Shown here in pieces: positions 23,510 through 35,791 of a stretch of 64,000 bases of DNA. How positions within the stretch are numbered: the first letter of the stretch is position 1; each line of letters opens with the position of its first letter. Both the position numbers and the translations under genes were made by a program. Below the pieces are notes generated by a model. It had not been told where the DNA came from, made no database searches, and was given only the letters and a program-made list of their open reading frames with translations. This DNA is from Gigaspora rosea (taxonomy: Eukaryota > Glomeromycota > Glomeromycetes > Diversisporales > Gigasporaceae): assembly GCA_003550325.1 (NCBI GenBank), contig QKWP01000868.1:55294-119293 (forward strand), written 5' to 3'.

Positions 23510-23655
23510 AATAAACAATAGTAAATTTCCCTATGATTTACTATGTTATTCACTTGTTCTTAGACAGATCACGAATTAATAAACAATAGTAAATTTCTTT
23601 ATGATTTACTATGTTATTTCACTTGTTCTTAGACAGATCACAAATTAATAAATAT
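23510..23655. repeat. Two-copy tandem repeat, about 72 bp
   Basis: The unit from aataaacaatagtaaatt to cttagacagatcac occurs twice head to tail with four or five differences. Confidence 0.85.
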
Positions 23656-25530
23656 AAAGTATTGGGTTCCAAAAATTTTTAAAAAAATAATTAACAAGCA
23701 GGTAAAATTCCAAGATTTTATGATATAATTTAGATTTGTGAGAGATTTTATTGGCTAGCTTTATATACTAAACAGTTTTGTATAAAGTAAGTGAATTATA
23801 TAACAAACTTACTCTATACCAAACAAAAAGGTCCAGACTCTGCAGTTTAATATATCCAGAGTTGACTGTATTTGGTTAAGATTGATTTAGTTTGCATTAA
23901 GGTTATGTTACTATAAAATTCTGCTACAGAATTCACATTCTATCTCAGTATCTATAGTACATAGTTGAGCTAGTTTTTATAAAAGTATTGTAATTTTAAT
24001 TATAAGTTTTTATAAAAATTCTATTGCAAATTTTGTTTGCTATATCAGTGATTAAATAGTTTGAATTATTATAAGCTAACTATAAAAAGTCTGTTATAAA
24101 GCTCATTACTTAAATAACAGATAGTATGCAGCTAAATGTTAGACTAGCTTTATTTGCAAATAGCAATTTTTAAAATAAGTGTTGAAAAGAGAAAACCTGA
24201 AATTATTAATTTTCAAGACTTTACTTCAAAAACAACTTATTAACTACTTATAAATCCTTTTTTAAAAAGTGCAATTTACTTGATACATAATATTGATTAA
24301 GGTTGTTAATTTGCATTGAAATTGTATTCTATTGTAAATTGCTGTAAAAATTTTGTTACAAAATCCCTTACTATTTAGTAACTACAGTATATATATAATC
24401 AAAAATTGTCAATTCATAGTAAAGCATTGTAAAGAATTTTGTTACAAACTTTACTTATTATTCCAGTACATGCAGCATATAATTATGAATAAGCTATTGT
24501 AGTTTATATTGGTAATGATAAAAATGTAAATTAGTTTGTATTAGGATTTTTATTATAAATTATACATTTTAAATTGAATTGCATCAAAATTATTGTAGCT
24601 TTTATCAAAGAATTATTGTAAAAAACTTATAATAACTTGGTCATTATTCTAATAATTACAATATGTGATTATGGTTAAGTTAGTTTATATTGGAATTATT
24701 ATAGTTTCTATTATGAGTTACTGTTATAAACTATATCATTCTTGCAATACACAGTATGTAACTCACTAATGCCTATTATTAACACTATCCATATCTCATT
24801 TAATTGTGCATAATAAACAGATGCCAATTTTTTAAATTTCAAAAATAAAAAAACTTTCAAAAAATATATAATGATTAATTATTAATTCATAGTAATATAT
24901 TAATTATGAATTACTGTATGACAAATCTATTATGATATTAACATTCAAATAGTTATATGTTACAATAATTACAGATTTAAATAGTATCATCATCTTATTT
25001 TAAATTTCTTATTGGCTGATTATGGTCTTTGCATATCAAATCAAAAATGGCAATGCAATTGATTTTTTTTATTCTCATAATTAAGCAGTACCAATTACTA
25101 TTTATTATATATTTATATATGAAATTAGAAGATATTTTTGTACAAACAGAACATTTGTGACTGCAGGATAATTTTATTTTGTTTTAATTGATTTCAATTA
25201 TGATGTAAATGTTATTTTTTTTGTAAGTAAAGAATTTGTATTAGAATTCACCAACTATGACACATTTCTTCATAATTATATTTTCTTATATCAACAGTTA
25301 ATAAATTTGAATTGTGATGATTGATATATTATATTAACATTTTGATCATGGGTTATATAACCAATCAAAATGTGTTAAAGCACAATAACTTAATATTATA
25401 TAAACTAACAAAAATTCTAGAACAAAGGTTAGAGACAAAATAAAATTATATAATTAGTTAGTTAGTAGCAAAGACAATAAAAATTATTAATTTGATTTTA
25501 AAAAATTAATAATTGGTGCCATAATTCAAA
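23656..25530. repeat. AT-rich region with degenerate ~100-125-bp repeats
   Basis: From about 23890 to 24760 a unit recurs loosely: a TTAGTTTATATTGGAATTAT-like core, a TATAGTTTCTAT segment, TGTTATAAA, then ATTCTAATAATTA. The same unit appears at 49990-50260. 24760-25530 shows nothing I can name. No coding signal. Confidence 0.5.
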
Positions 25531-25631
25531 CTCAAGATGTAATAATGTAATAATTATTTATTACAAAATGGTGTAATTGTAATTACATTTATTTTATGTA
25601 ATAAATATTATTACATGTAATAATATTTTAA

Positions 25632-27221
25632 TAAGTAATAATTATTATTACAAGTAATAATTATTATTACAAGTAATAATTATTATTACAAGTAATAATT
25701 ATTATTACAAGTAATAATTATTATTACAAGTAATAATTATTATTACAAGTAATAATTATTATTACAAGTAATAATTATTATTACAAGTAATAATTATTAT
25801 TACAAGTAATAATTATTATTACAAGTAATAATTATTATTACAAGTAATAATTATTATTACAAGTAATAATTATTATTACAAGTAATAATTATTATTACAA
25901 GTAATAATTATTATTACAAGTAATAATTATTATTACAAGTAATAATTATTATTACAAGTAATAATTATTATTACAAGTAATAATTATTATTACAAGTAAT
26001 AATTATTATTACAAGTAATAATTATTATTACAAGTAATAATTATTATTACAAGTAATAATTATTATTACAAGTAATAATTATTATTACAAGTAATAATTA
26101 TTATTACAAGTAATAATTATTATTACAAGTAATAATTATTATTACAAGTAATAATTATTATTACAAGTAATAATTATTATTACAAGTAATAATTATTATT
26201 ACAAGTAATAATTATTATTACAAGTAATAATTATTATTACAAGTAATAATTATTATTACAAGTAATAATTATTATTACAAGTAATAATTATTATTACAAG
26301 TAATAATTATTATTACAAGTAATAATTATTATTACAAGTAATAATTATTATTACAAGTAATAATTATTATTACAAGTAATAATTATTATTACAAGTAATA
26401 ATTATTATTACAAGTAATAATTATTATTACAAGTAATAATTATTATTACAAGTAATAATTATTATTACAAGTAATAATTATTATTACAAGTAATAATTAT
26501 TATTACAAGTAATAATTATTATTACAAGTAATAATTATTATTACAAGTAATAATTATTATTACAAGTAATAATTATTATTACAAGTAATAATTATTATTA
26601 CAAGTAATAATTATTATTACAAGTAATAATTATTATTACAAGTAATAATTATTATTACAAGTAATAATTATTATTACAAGTAATAATTATTATTACAAGT
26701 AATAATTATTATTACAAGTAATAATTATTATTACAAGTAATAATTATTATTACAAGTAATAATTATTATTACAAGTAATAATTATTATTACAAGTAATAA
26801 TTATTATTACAAGTAATAATTATTATTACAAGTAATAATTATTATTACAAGTAATAATTATTATTACAAGTAATAATTATTATTACAAGTAATAATTATT
26901 ATTACAAGTAATAATTATTATTACAAGTAATAATTATTATTACAAGTAATAATTATTATTACAAGTAATAATTATTATTACAAGTAATAATTATTATTAC
27001 AAGTAATAATTATTATTACAAGTAATAATTATTATTACAAGTAATAATTATTATTACAAGTAATAATTATTATTACAAGTAATAATTATTATTACAAGTA
27101 ATAATTATTATTACAAGTAATAATTATTATTACAAGTAATAATTATTATTACAAGTAATAATTATTATTACAAGTAATAATTATTATTACAAGTAATAAT
27201 TATTATTACAAGTAATAATTA
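25632..27221. repeat. 19-bp palindromic satellite array, about 83 copies
   Basis: Unit ACAAGTAATAATTATTATT, repeated with no mismatch that I can find across almost 1.6 kb. Each unit contains the 12-bp self-complementary core TAATAATTATTA. The left flank (25540-25631) holds looser gtaataat and attacatt variants, perhaps the seed. On the right it stops at an N (27222), so the true length is probably unresolved. Confidence 0.95.
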
Positions 27222-27222
27222 N

Positions 27223-27944
27223 AAGTGACAATGAAATCATCATATGTATAAAAATTGAAAATCATAATTCTTTCCAAAAATGATCGAACGAAAATCATTA
27301 CTCCTACTTTTGTTTTTAAAGAATCAGTATAAGCGACATCAACAACGTATATTATCATCATCTTGAAATATACCATAAACAGAAAAAAGATAACCATAAT
27401 ACATTCTAAAACAGGAAAAAATATAGCGTACCAAAAAGTTGAACGGAACCATCCCTCTCATATTCCATATGATCGTACTAGTATTAATTTTTGCTCACGT
27501 ACGTATTATAGTAAAATAAACCTATAGAAAATGGTTGTTCTAAAATTGTCAAAAATTGTTCGGAATGGAATCGATTTTTCGAATAGGGTTTATTTTTGCA
27601 CCATTTTCAATACGAAGTTTGTACAGGTTATTAAAAATTATCGTATAAAAAACGGGTAAAAAATGTATAAAAAACGTATAAAAACATATACATCCCAATA
27701 ACATCCTTTATATGTTTGGAATGGCAAAAATCTGATATTTCCGAATTTTCTGAACAATTCCAAGAGATTTTTTTATATGGAAACTTACAATAATATACAA
27801 TTTAAAATTAGCACATTCTTTTTATTCATATATACGTATTGTTATAAATTTATTTCAAAATTTAAGCGTTTAATAAATAAAGCTCCAGCCTTATGAAATG
27901 GCGTGCCGTTTTACAAGTAAATACATGGTAAAATTATTGATTTA
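27223..27944. other. Spacer between satellite and kinase gene
   Basis: AT-rich. The first small open frame on the minus strand (27397-27206) crosses the N and is not gene-like. Nothing else recognised. Confidence 0.4.
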
Positions 27945-29825
27945 TTAAATATCATTTGGAACTTCTATAATATCTGCGGTTTTACTAATTTTCAGTTTTG
28001 ATAAACTTTTACTAATTTCAGTTATACCATAAGGTTTACTTGTATATGCGTTTTTTAAATTTTCTTTAATCGTTAACAATGTTTTATTAATCTCATCACT
28101 TTCTAAAAATTGACTTTTGATTTTGTTTTCGATATCAATTTCAATAATATGTAGCCATTCAATATGTAGCCATTCATTCAGTTTATCAATTATTTCAACA
28201 GATGTTGGACGGTTTTTTGGATCAGAATCCATGCATTGGTTTGCTAATTCAATATAACAATCAGGAATCCCTGGTCCAAATTTTGACCGTAGTCCATTAC
28301 AAATTTTTATTACAAGATCGATATCAAAGTTACAATCATTAAAAGGTCGTTGACCAGTTGTTATTTCTACCATGATTATTCCGAATGAATAAATATCAGA
28401 AGCTTGAGTATATGGTTGTTTTTGAAAGAGCTCCGGTGCAATATAAGGTAAAACTCCATGAATATGTTCTTCTTGCTCCTTTTCATCAAGCGGTTTTGAT
28501 AAACCTAGATCGGTAATATATGCTTCATACCCTTCTTTCAACAGGATATTTCCAGGATGAATATCTCGATGTAAATATTTTTCAGAATGAATACGATCAA
28601 GATTGGATATAATATCAAGGAGTATCTTTAATTTGAGTTTCCATTCAAATTTAATGATATCAGTAAGGTTTTTGCTCAATGAACCGTATTTTGCATAACT
28701 AAGCACTAAAATGTAATCATTTGTTTTTTCATCTCTTGATATTCCTAAATATTGATTTAAACTATGGCAAGCTTTCAACTAATAAAAAAAATAAATTAAT
28801 ATATTTAACCAAATATAATTTTAAAGATAAAATAATATACAAAAATATTCATATAATACCTCTTTTATAAATGGTTCTTTATTTTTATTGGAATCCTTTA
28901 CAAGCTTAATTGCCACTTCTTCATACAATCCATAGTCATTTAAATAATTTGTTTTGAAAACTGTAGAAAAGGCTCCTTTACCTATTTCTTCAACATTTTC
29001 AAAATTTTCAAATGGTATCCAATGAAAATATTCTTTTTTTTCGTTAGTGGTATTTTGTTCAGTAATAGCAGATTTTAAATACCATTCAAAAGCAATATCT
29101 ATATTCCTTTCAACAATAAGTCCTTTTTGATAAAATTCGCCAATCTTGTACATTCCATCAGCGTATCCAATCTCTGCTGATTTTTTATAATACTCGAACG
29201 CTTTACATTCATCTTTTATAACTCCCCTTCCATAATGATAACAAATTCCAACATTATGCATCCCCATAGCATCCCCTATATCCGCTGATTTTTTATAATA
29301 TTCGAATGCTTTATATTTATCTTCTTTAACTCCAATACCATATTCATAGCAATAACCGACATCATTTGTTCCTTGAACATCACCCATATCAGCAGATTTT
29401 CGATAATATTCGAACGACTTATGTTCATTCTTTTCGACTACGATTCCAAATTGATAACAATATCCAACTAGTCTTATTCCTTTAACATCTCCCATCTCAG
29501 CAGCTTTTTGATAATACATGTATGCTTTACGAATATTAGTTTCAACCCCGATTCCATAACGATAACAATATCCAACATTACACGTTCCAGCAGCGTCTCC
29601 CATCTCTGCGGATTTTTGGTAATAAATAAATGCTTTACATAAATCCCTTTCAACTCCGATTCCATAATAATAACAATTTCCAATTTTACACGTTTCAGCA
29701 GCGTTCCCCATCTCGTCGTCTTTAAGATATAATTCAAACGTCTTACGTTCATCCTTCTTTATGCCAATACCCTTTAGAAATTTATCAGCCAACTTATTAA
29801 TTCCTGACGATATTAATTGGCGCAT
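27945..29825 (-). CDS. Sel1-repeat protein kinase (TKL-like), two exons
   Basis: Exon 1 is 29825-28860 and exon 2 is 28778-27945. The 81-bp intron 28779-28859 has GTATTATATG and TTATTAG borders, phase 0, giving about 600 residues. The start ATG has an in-frame TAA just upstream. Residues 20-270 are about seven Sel1 units of 36 residues (pattern GNCYYYGIGVERD, YYQKSAEMGDAAG), which form a helical scaffold for partners. The kinase domain follows: glycine loop IGKGAFSTVF, lysine in VAIKLVKD, catalytic loop HRDIHPGNIL, DLG in place of DFG (ITDLGLSKP), IAPELF, and DIYSFGIIMVEITTG. Catalytic residues are present, so an active Ser/Thr or Tyr kinase is plausible. A helical tail of about 75 residues ends the protein. 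Substrate unknown. Confidence 0.9.
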
Positions 29826-29985
29826 GTTGAGCTTTAAGTATTAAAAATTATCCGTTTTTCAATTTGACATTTTTCATTGAAAAGAATTTAAAGTTTGACG
29901 ATATTAATTAGTCCATGTTGAGGTTTAAGTATTAAAAATTATCCGTTTTCAATTTGACATTTTTCATTGAAAAGAATTTAAAGTT
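29805..29985. repeat. Tandem duplication over the kinase start codon, 91-bp unit
   Basis: 29805-29895 and 29896-29985 match almost completely. The unit includes the first codons of the kinase gene; in the upstream copy the ATG is followed two codons later by TAA. Confidence 0.85.
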
Positions 29986-30043
29986 CAAACTATAAATTTT
30001 TTTAAGTAATAGAGTAATACAATTTGCATACCGATAGATACAG

Positions 30044-30364
30044 TATGAACTTCCTAGATCGCCACCAAAATTTCACCGGCACGTGATTTTGGGCCAATAA
30101 AATAACGAGATCAGGTGTAGCGTAACACGATCAGATCAAAAACAAACGTTCATTTTGTTAAAAATCGCTTGTTTCTCTAAAAGTAGGATAAGAAACCACC
30201 TTTAATCCTCTAGCAAAAAGTTTTCCTTGAACGTTTTACTATAGGATCGATCTCTAACTTTTAATCCCAACATAGACCCTAACCCCAACATAAATAATTT
30301 TGTTGGTGCGCCACATTGATCACGTGTCGGTGAAAATTTGGTGACGATCTAGGGTAAGTTCTAT
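30044..30364. mobile_element. MITE with about 40-bp inverted ends
   Basis: GAACTTCCTAGATCGCCACC continues to CACCGGCACGTGA; the right end is the complement of GAACTTACCCTAGATCGTCA. The interior (gatcaggtgtagcgtaac...ttttactatagg) matches 49588-49735. Confidence 0.75.
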
Positions 30365-30473
30365 AAAAAAAATTAATCACATATGGGTGGATTTGACGCA
30401 AGTAAATCTCTATGCGATAATTCAGTAATCAGATAGGAAATCAAGATTTTCATTGGATGTTGCTCAGATTTAT

Positions 30474-31036
30474 TTCCTTATTTAGGGGATGGCTAAAGCC
30501 ATATACCCACGTGATTTTTTTGAAATTTTAGGGTTAGACCAGTGTTAGGCCTGTTTAGCATTAGGGTTGGTTAGGTTAGCATGTTATATAGGTAAAATTG
30601 CCTTCCTACATGTTTATTAATGGCGCAAGACATGTTTGGTTTTTATGTTCTCGCATTTTTTTAATTTTTGCCTTCTTCGGGCTGATCTGTGTAAGCGACA
30701 CCGGTTTATTGATTTACACAAAAATGTCACGTAGTACATAGCATTCCTTATTTAGGGATCGCTAAAGCCTTGTACCCACGTAACTTTTGAAATTTTAGTT
30801 ATAATTAGGGATAGGGTTAGTTTACCGTTAGGAGAGGGTATAAATATGGGTAAAATTGCCTTCTCTACATTTTTTATTAATGCACCAAAACGGGTTTAAA
30901 CTATCGTTTTTATATTTTTGCGGTTTTTTTGATTTTTGACTTCTCCTTGTAAACAAAATTTCATGATTCTGATTGGCTAATCTACATATAAAAAGTCACA
31001 TGTGTACAAGGCTTTAGCGGACCCCTTATTTAGTAA
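30474..31036. mobile_element. Two adjacent MITE copies, CTTATTTAGGG family
   Basis: TTCCTTATTTAGGG and GCTAAAGCC plus a CCCACGT motif occur at 30474 and again at 30747. The right end at 31010-31036 reads inward as ACTAAATAAGGGGTCCGCTAAAGCC. The two copies share TTAGGGTTAG and GGTAAAATTGCCTTC segments. Confidence 0.65.
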
Positions 31037-32227
31037 TGTGCAATCAGGCAAATATCGCTTTAATCATTGGTTAGTTAGATAAATTCATATCACATATATG
31101 TTAGTATATTACTGATACGCACTAAATCCTATAGCTTTAAAATCCACTTACCCCTGAATTTTGTAATAATAATAGAAGTTTTAAAAAAAGAAATTATAAA
31201 ACTAATACACATCTCCAAAAACTATTTAGTACTCAGAAACAATTGCCAGCATTTGGTGCTATGCTAAAATTATTTTTTTGGTTGGTTTGTTTGTATTAAC
31301 ATTTAATTTTGGAAATAGATTTTTGTTAACTTTTTTTAGTAATTTTGGGTTTTCAAAATTTAACTGATTGTTAAAAAGAGCTCAATCTAGCTCAAGTGCG
31401 TGCTTATGCAAAAGAGCTGAGCTAACTATATTGCACTCAAAATATTTTTGCTTACAAACATCAGTTGTATATATATCTTAATTATGAATAATAATTAAAG
31501 ATAGAAAAGAATTCCTTGTAATTACATTAATAGCGATGAAACACATGTTACTAAAATTAGAAATGATTGTGAATTCATCATTATAAACAATAAGTATAAA
31601 ATAGTAATACATGAACTACTTAATAATATTAAAAGCAATTGTAAATTCATTATAAACCTTAAGTGGTAAAAAATAATTATTAAAAATTGATGATATCATT
31701 GTTATTGTTATTATTACTTTAAATATATTGATTTTTTTATATATAAAAAAATTTACTGATTTATTTTGATTATAATCATTTTTGAGTGAAATCACTACTA
31801 ATGGCAATAAAAGCCAGAGCACCAAGAGCAAGTACAATATTACAACTAATGAAACTGAAAACTACAGTGAATTCACAGCTAAAAGCTATGTACTCCTATT
31901 GGTGATAGCTCCAATGATGATAGTGCTATTAAAAAATAATGAATATGCAAAAAAAAAAGATTATTATTAATGATCAGATGGTTATCTATAATTTGATAGA
32001 TGATTTTTAGCAAAATCATCCGAATGGTTTTATAAAATCTCATTTATAATTATTATTTAGAGCATAAATGTGCGTAAATTATGAAAACCAACATGTGATT
32101 TGTTATATGACACAAATGTGCATGTAAATCATTTTTGAATTATCACCCTTTGAGTAGCCAAATCCGCCCATATGATTTTATATGAAAATTCCAAGTAGAT
32201 TTACAGAAAACAGTTTAGGGCACACAA
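31037..32227. other. AT-rich spacer, no gene seen
   Basis: Short inverted fragments exist (for example gtgaattcat/gtgaattcac). No open frame has a recognisable protein or biased codon use. Confidence 0.4.
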
Positions 32228-32526
32228 AGTTGATTTCGTTTTGTATTACTTGCCAGCCCATTTTTTTAATTTTTTTCAAAACAATTATTTTTTAGATTCC
32301 GATTGTGTCAATTATTCAATTTTTGGCATTTATTTTTTCTCCACTATTCCCATCTGGTATCACCCGATGGAGACCTTAATTTCCCGTAATCATCTGATAG
32401 GTCTGACCCAATTTTTTTGGATATGAACATTATTTATTAATTTCTAGTAAAGTAAAAAAAATAATCTGTTTGATGATCCAAGTTTTCAGATTCCGAGTAA
32501 TGCAAAACGACAAATCAACTTTGCTG
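32228..32526 (+). mobile_element. MITE, AAAGTTGATTTCGTTTTG family, copy 1
   Basis: Ends CAAAGTTGATTTCGTTTTGT and the complement of CAAAGTTGATTTGTCGTTTT. The interior matches 54041-54386 in the same orientation (GATTCCGATTGTGTCAATT, TTTTTGGCATT, CCTTAATTTCCCG). Confidence 0.8.
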
Positions 32527-32558
32527 ACATTAAGGGATAAATTTTTGCAGAAAGTCTA

Positions 32559-33337
32559 CAGGTCACGTGATATTTCATCTTACGGACACGTACTGAAATA
32601 ATGATTTTTTGATTTAAAAAATGATCCGTTAAGGCTTTTGTAATAAATTAATATCTTTTATCATTCTAATCAAGCTTGTTCTCCTGGCCTTTCCAGTGCT
32701 AAAAGTGATGAGATTATTAAAATCTGATCAGTAGAACTGGAGATATGATCTTTTGAAGTTTGGTAACGTTTTAAAGATTATATAAAAACGTCGCATAAAC
32801 TTCATACGCTATATCTCCGGTTCTATTGAGTTTATTTTGACACAACACTACTATTAGAACCAGAAAGACCAGGAGAATTAGTTTTCTTAGGACGGTAAAG
32901 GATTAACCTATATAAAATCCCAGTCGAAATTTAAAAAAAAGAAATAAAATAAGAAAAGGTGGCCTGGAAGACTTTCGGACTAAGTTAACCTCTTTTATCA
33001 CTCAAAGTAAACTTATTCTCCTGTTTTTTTGATACTAATTGTGGTGATATTATTAAAATTGACTCAGCAGAGCTGAATATATAATCTCATGAAATTTATG
33101 TGCCGTTTTTATATAATCTTTAGAGCGTAGCCCAAATTTCGAAATTTCATATCTCCAGTTCTACTGATTAGATTTTAATAATCTCATTATAATTAGAACC
33201 GAATAGACTCGGAGAAAAGGCTTTATTAGAATAATAAAGGATGCTATCTTGGTACGAAAACATTAACGGATCATTTTTTAAATTAAAAAAATTATTATTT
33301 CGGTACGTGTCCGTAAGATGAAATATCACGTGACCTG
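32559..33337. mobile_element. Large palindromic Tc1/mariner-like MITE, 779 bp
   Basis: Ends CAGGTCACGTGATATTTCAT and its complement, then TACGGACACGTAC and ATGATCCGTTAA mirrored on each side. TA stands on both outer sides (32557-32558, 33338-33339). The middle has two more mirrored blocks (TCTCCAGTTCTACTG-like). No transposase. Confidence 0.8.
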
Positions 33338-33356
33338 TACGTATCTGTAGTGCATA

Positions 33357-33620
33357 CCTTATGTTTTTGATACTCCTGCACCTACTTTTTTGATACTTCT
33401 AAATGTACCCCAGACTAGAGCTGCAGACATTAGAATATCAATGAATATTTACTATGACGTTTGACGTGACGTATGTGACGTGACGTTTAATATGATTTTT
33501 ATAAATTTTATATAACGTGAAGAGTGACGTACTACCTTGGACCTTCTAAATGTTTGCAGCTCTACCCCAGACGCAAATCTTACTTTTTTGATACTCCTGT
33601 ATGTACCCAAAATTACGCTT
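33357..33620. repeat. TTTTTTGATACTCCTG repeat block, left copy
   Basis: The unit cttacttttttgatactcctg...atgtacccc recurs three to four times. A mirrored block lies at 35240-35310. The region between them includes the N gap. Confidence 0.65.
33416..33564. mobile_element. hAT MITE, 149 bp, with TGACGT repeats
   Basis: Ends TAGAGCTGCAGACATT and the complement of TAGAGCTGCAAACATTT. The exact 8-bp duplication CCCCAGAC lies at 33408-33415 and 33565-33572. Inside, GACGT occurs about six times, mainly as TGACGT. Confidence 0.9.
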
Positions 33621-33750
33621 ACTTTTTTGATGCAGATCTGCATATATACACGTGACTTGTGTTACACAAAGGCCCGGTGCATTGTTTTTGCAAAAATAAT
33701 TTTGGTTACACGCCGCTAATGTCGTGTAACGTTACACAAGTCTAATTTTG

Positions 33751-33950
33751 CCCGGCATTAAGCTTAATGCTGGTGGGCACTATCATGATAATGCCCCCGG
33801 CGGGGTTAGACATAATTCCGGCCCATCCTAACCCTAAATCTAGTGGTACCCTAACCCGGCATTAAGCTTAATGCTGGTGGGCACTATCATGATAATGCCC
33901 CGGCGGGGTTAGACATAATTCCGGCCCACCCAAACCCTAAATCTAGGAAC
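33751..33950. repeat. Two-copy tandem repeat, 104-bp unit
   Basis: CCCGGCATTAAGCTTAATGC...ATAATTCCGGCCCA starts at 33751 and 33855 with few differences. Each unit contains the palindromes GCATTAAGCTTAATGC and ATCATGAT. Confidence 0.9.
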
Positions 33951-34037
33951 CCTAAAAACTAATTGTTCGAAGCAACATCCAATCACAGTTCATATACTGG
34001 TTACACGACATATGCATCTAGTATATGTACTGTGATT

Positions 34038-34819
34038 NNNNNNNNNNNNNNNNNNNNNNNNNNNNNNNNNNNNNNNNNNNNNNNNNNNNNNNNNNNNNNN
34101 NNNNNNNNNNNNNNNNNNNNNNNNNNNNNNNNNNNNNNNNNNNNNNNNNNNNNNNNNNNNNNNNNNNNNNNNNNNNNNNNNNNNNNNNNNNNNNNNNNNN
34201 NNNNNNNNNNNNNNNNNNNNNNNNNNNNNNNNNNNNNNNNNNNNNNNNNNNNNNNNNNNNNNNNNNNNNNNNNNNNNNNNNNNNNNNNNNNNNNNNNNNN
34301 NNNNNNNNNNNNNNNNNNNNNNNNNNNNNNNNNNNNNNNNNNNNNNNNNNNNNNNNNNNNNNNNNNNNNNNNNNNNNNNNNNNNNNNNNNNNNNNNNNNN
34401 NNNNNNNNNNNNNNNNNNNNNNNNNNNNNNNNNNNNNNNNNNNNNNNNNNNNNNNNNNNNNNNNNNNNNNNNNNNNNNNNNNNNNNNNNNNNNNNNNNNN
34501 NNNNNNNNNNNNNNNNNNNNNNNNNNNNNNNNNNNNNNNNNNNNNNNNNNNNNNNNNNNNNNNNNNNNNNNNNNNNNNNNNNNNNNNNNNNNNNNNNNNN
34601 NNNNNNNNNNNNNNNNNNNNNNNNNNNNNNNNNNNNNNNNNNNNNNNNNNNNNNNNNNNNNNNNNNNNNNNNNNNNNNNNNNNNNNNNNNNNNNNNNNNN
34701 NNNNNNNNNNNNNNNNNNNNNNNNNNNNNNNNNNNNNNNNNNNNNNNNNNNNNNNNNNNNNNNNNNNNNNNNNNNNNNNNNNNNNNNNNNNNNNNNNNNN
34801 NNNNNNNNNNNNNNNNNNN
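34038..34819. other. Assembly gap (782 N)
   Basis: Unknown bases. Open frames crossing it are artefacts. The gap is bordered by a hairpin on the left (33980-34037) and a long palindrome on the right. Confidence 1.
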
Positions 34820-35121
34820 GAACTAATTTTTTTATTATGTCATTATTATTTGAATTTCTAATAAGAGTTGCAGAGATGAAAATTACCATTCCAAAAGTAG
34901 TAAACACATCAAAATTGGCTTAGTGTATCACGAGATATGAGTAAAAAATTTTCGCGAATTTAGTTTTTTTAAAAAAATTTAAAAATTCGCAAAAATTTTT
35001 TTACTCATATCTCTACACTAAGCCAATTTCGATGTGTTTACTACTATTGGAATGGTAATTTTCATCTCTGCAACTCTTATTAGAAATTCAAATAATAATG
35101 ACATAATAAAAAAATTAGTCC
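34820..35121. repeat. Near-perfect palindrome, about 140-bp arms
   Basis: ACTAATTTTTTTATTATGTC at 34822 pairs with the complement ending at 35119. Pairing continues through AGAGTTGCAGAGATGAAAAT and AACACATC to a centre near 34970. It abuts the N gap. Confidence 0.9.
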
Positions 35122-35312
35122 GATTAAAAAAAACTTTAAGCCTTTTATTAGAATCTTACCTGCAATTCCATTGGTCGATTTTAATCGCGGCGGTCACGTG
35201 ACTTTTTTAAAATCGCCGTGTCTCAAAAAAGTAATAAAATTTTTGGGGTACATTTAGGAGTATCAAAAAAGTAGGTGCAGGAGTATCAAAAACGTAAGAT
35301 TTGCGTCCGTAG

Positions 35313-35783
35313 CAGGGACACGGAAAAATACCGGTTTGATTTGTAAAAAATTCATTTCGATATAGTAAAAAAAATCCTTTTTATAGCGATATAAAATTTT
35401 ATTCCTATTTTATCTATACAGTCAATTCTCCACAAGTGCTCCTTTTTTCTTCACAATAAAATATATTGCTTTTAGAGTAATTATTATCATGCGTCATAAT
35501 TAGATCTCTCTATAAGTGCACATTTTCCAGATGGAGAGCTCACTCTCTATAACTCTGCGACCTCCTGACTAACTCACCCATATTTCATATTTCTTGATAT
35601 CTTCCGAAATTTTCCGAAACTTTCCGACGTTCCTAATTATCTTACCTGGCCCAAATTAATCATACACTGCTCTTAATTTTGCCCAAAAATTCGTTACTGT
35701 CAAAAATTCCATTTTATACCGTTTTGTACTAAAAATTCCGTTTTATTCATATCTATATATATATGAATTTTTCCGTGTCCCTG
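35313..35783. mobile_element. hAT MITE, 471 bp
   Basis: Ends CAGGGACACGGAAAAAT and its complement. The exact 8-bp duplication GTCCGTAG lies at 35305-35312 and 35784-35791. It contains a fragment with a TACAGTCAATTCTCC end (35417) and ctctctataagtgcac, resembling a pogo/Tc1-like terminus. Confidence 0.9.
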
Positions 35784-35791
35784 GTCCGTAG

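Noticed and set aside
25632-27221. CRISPR-like array
   Set aside because: There are no unique spacers. The 19-bp units are contiguous and identical, so this is a simple satellite in a eukaryotic genome.
33963-34907. Open frames of about 280-305 codons
   Set aside because: They consist of N positions in the gap.
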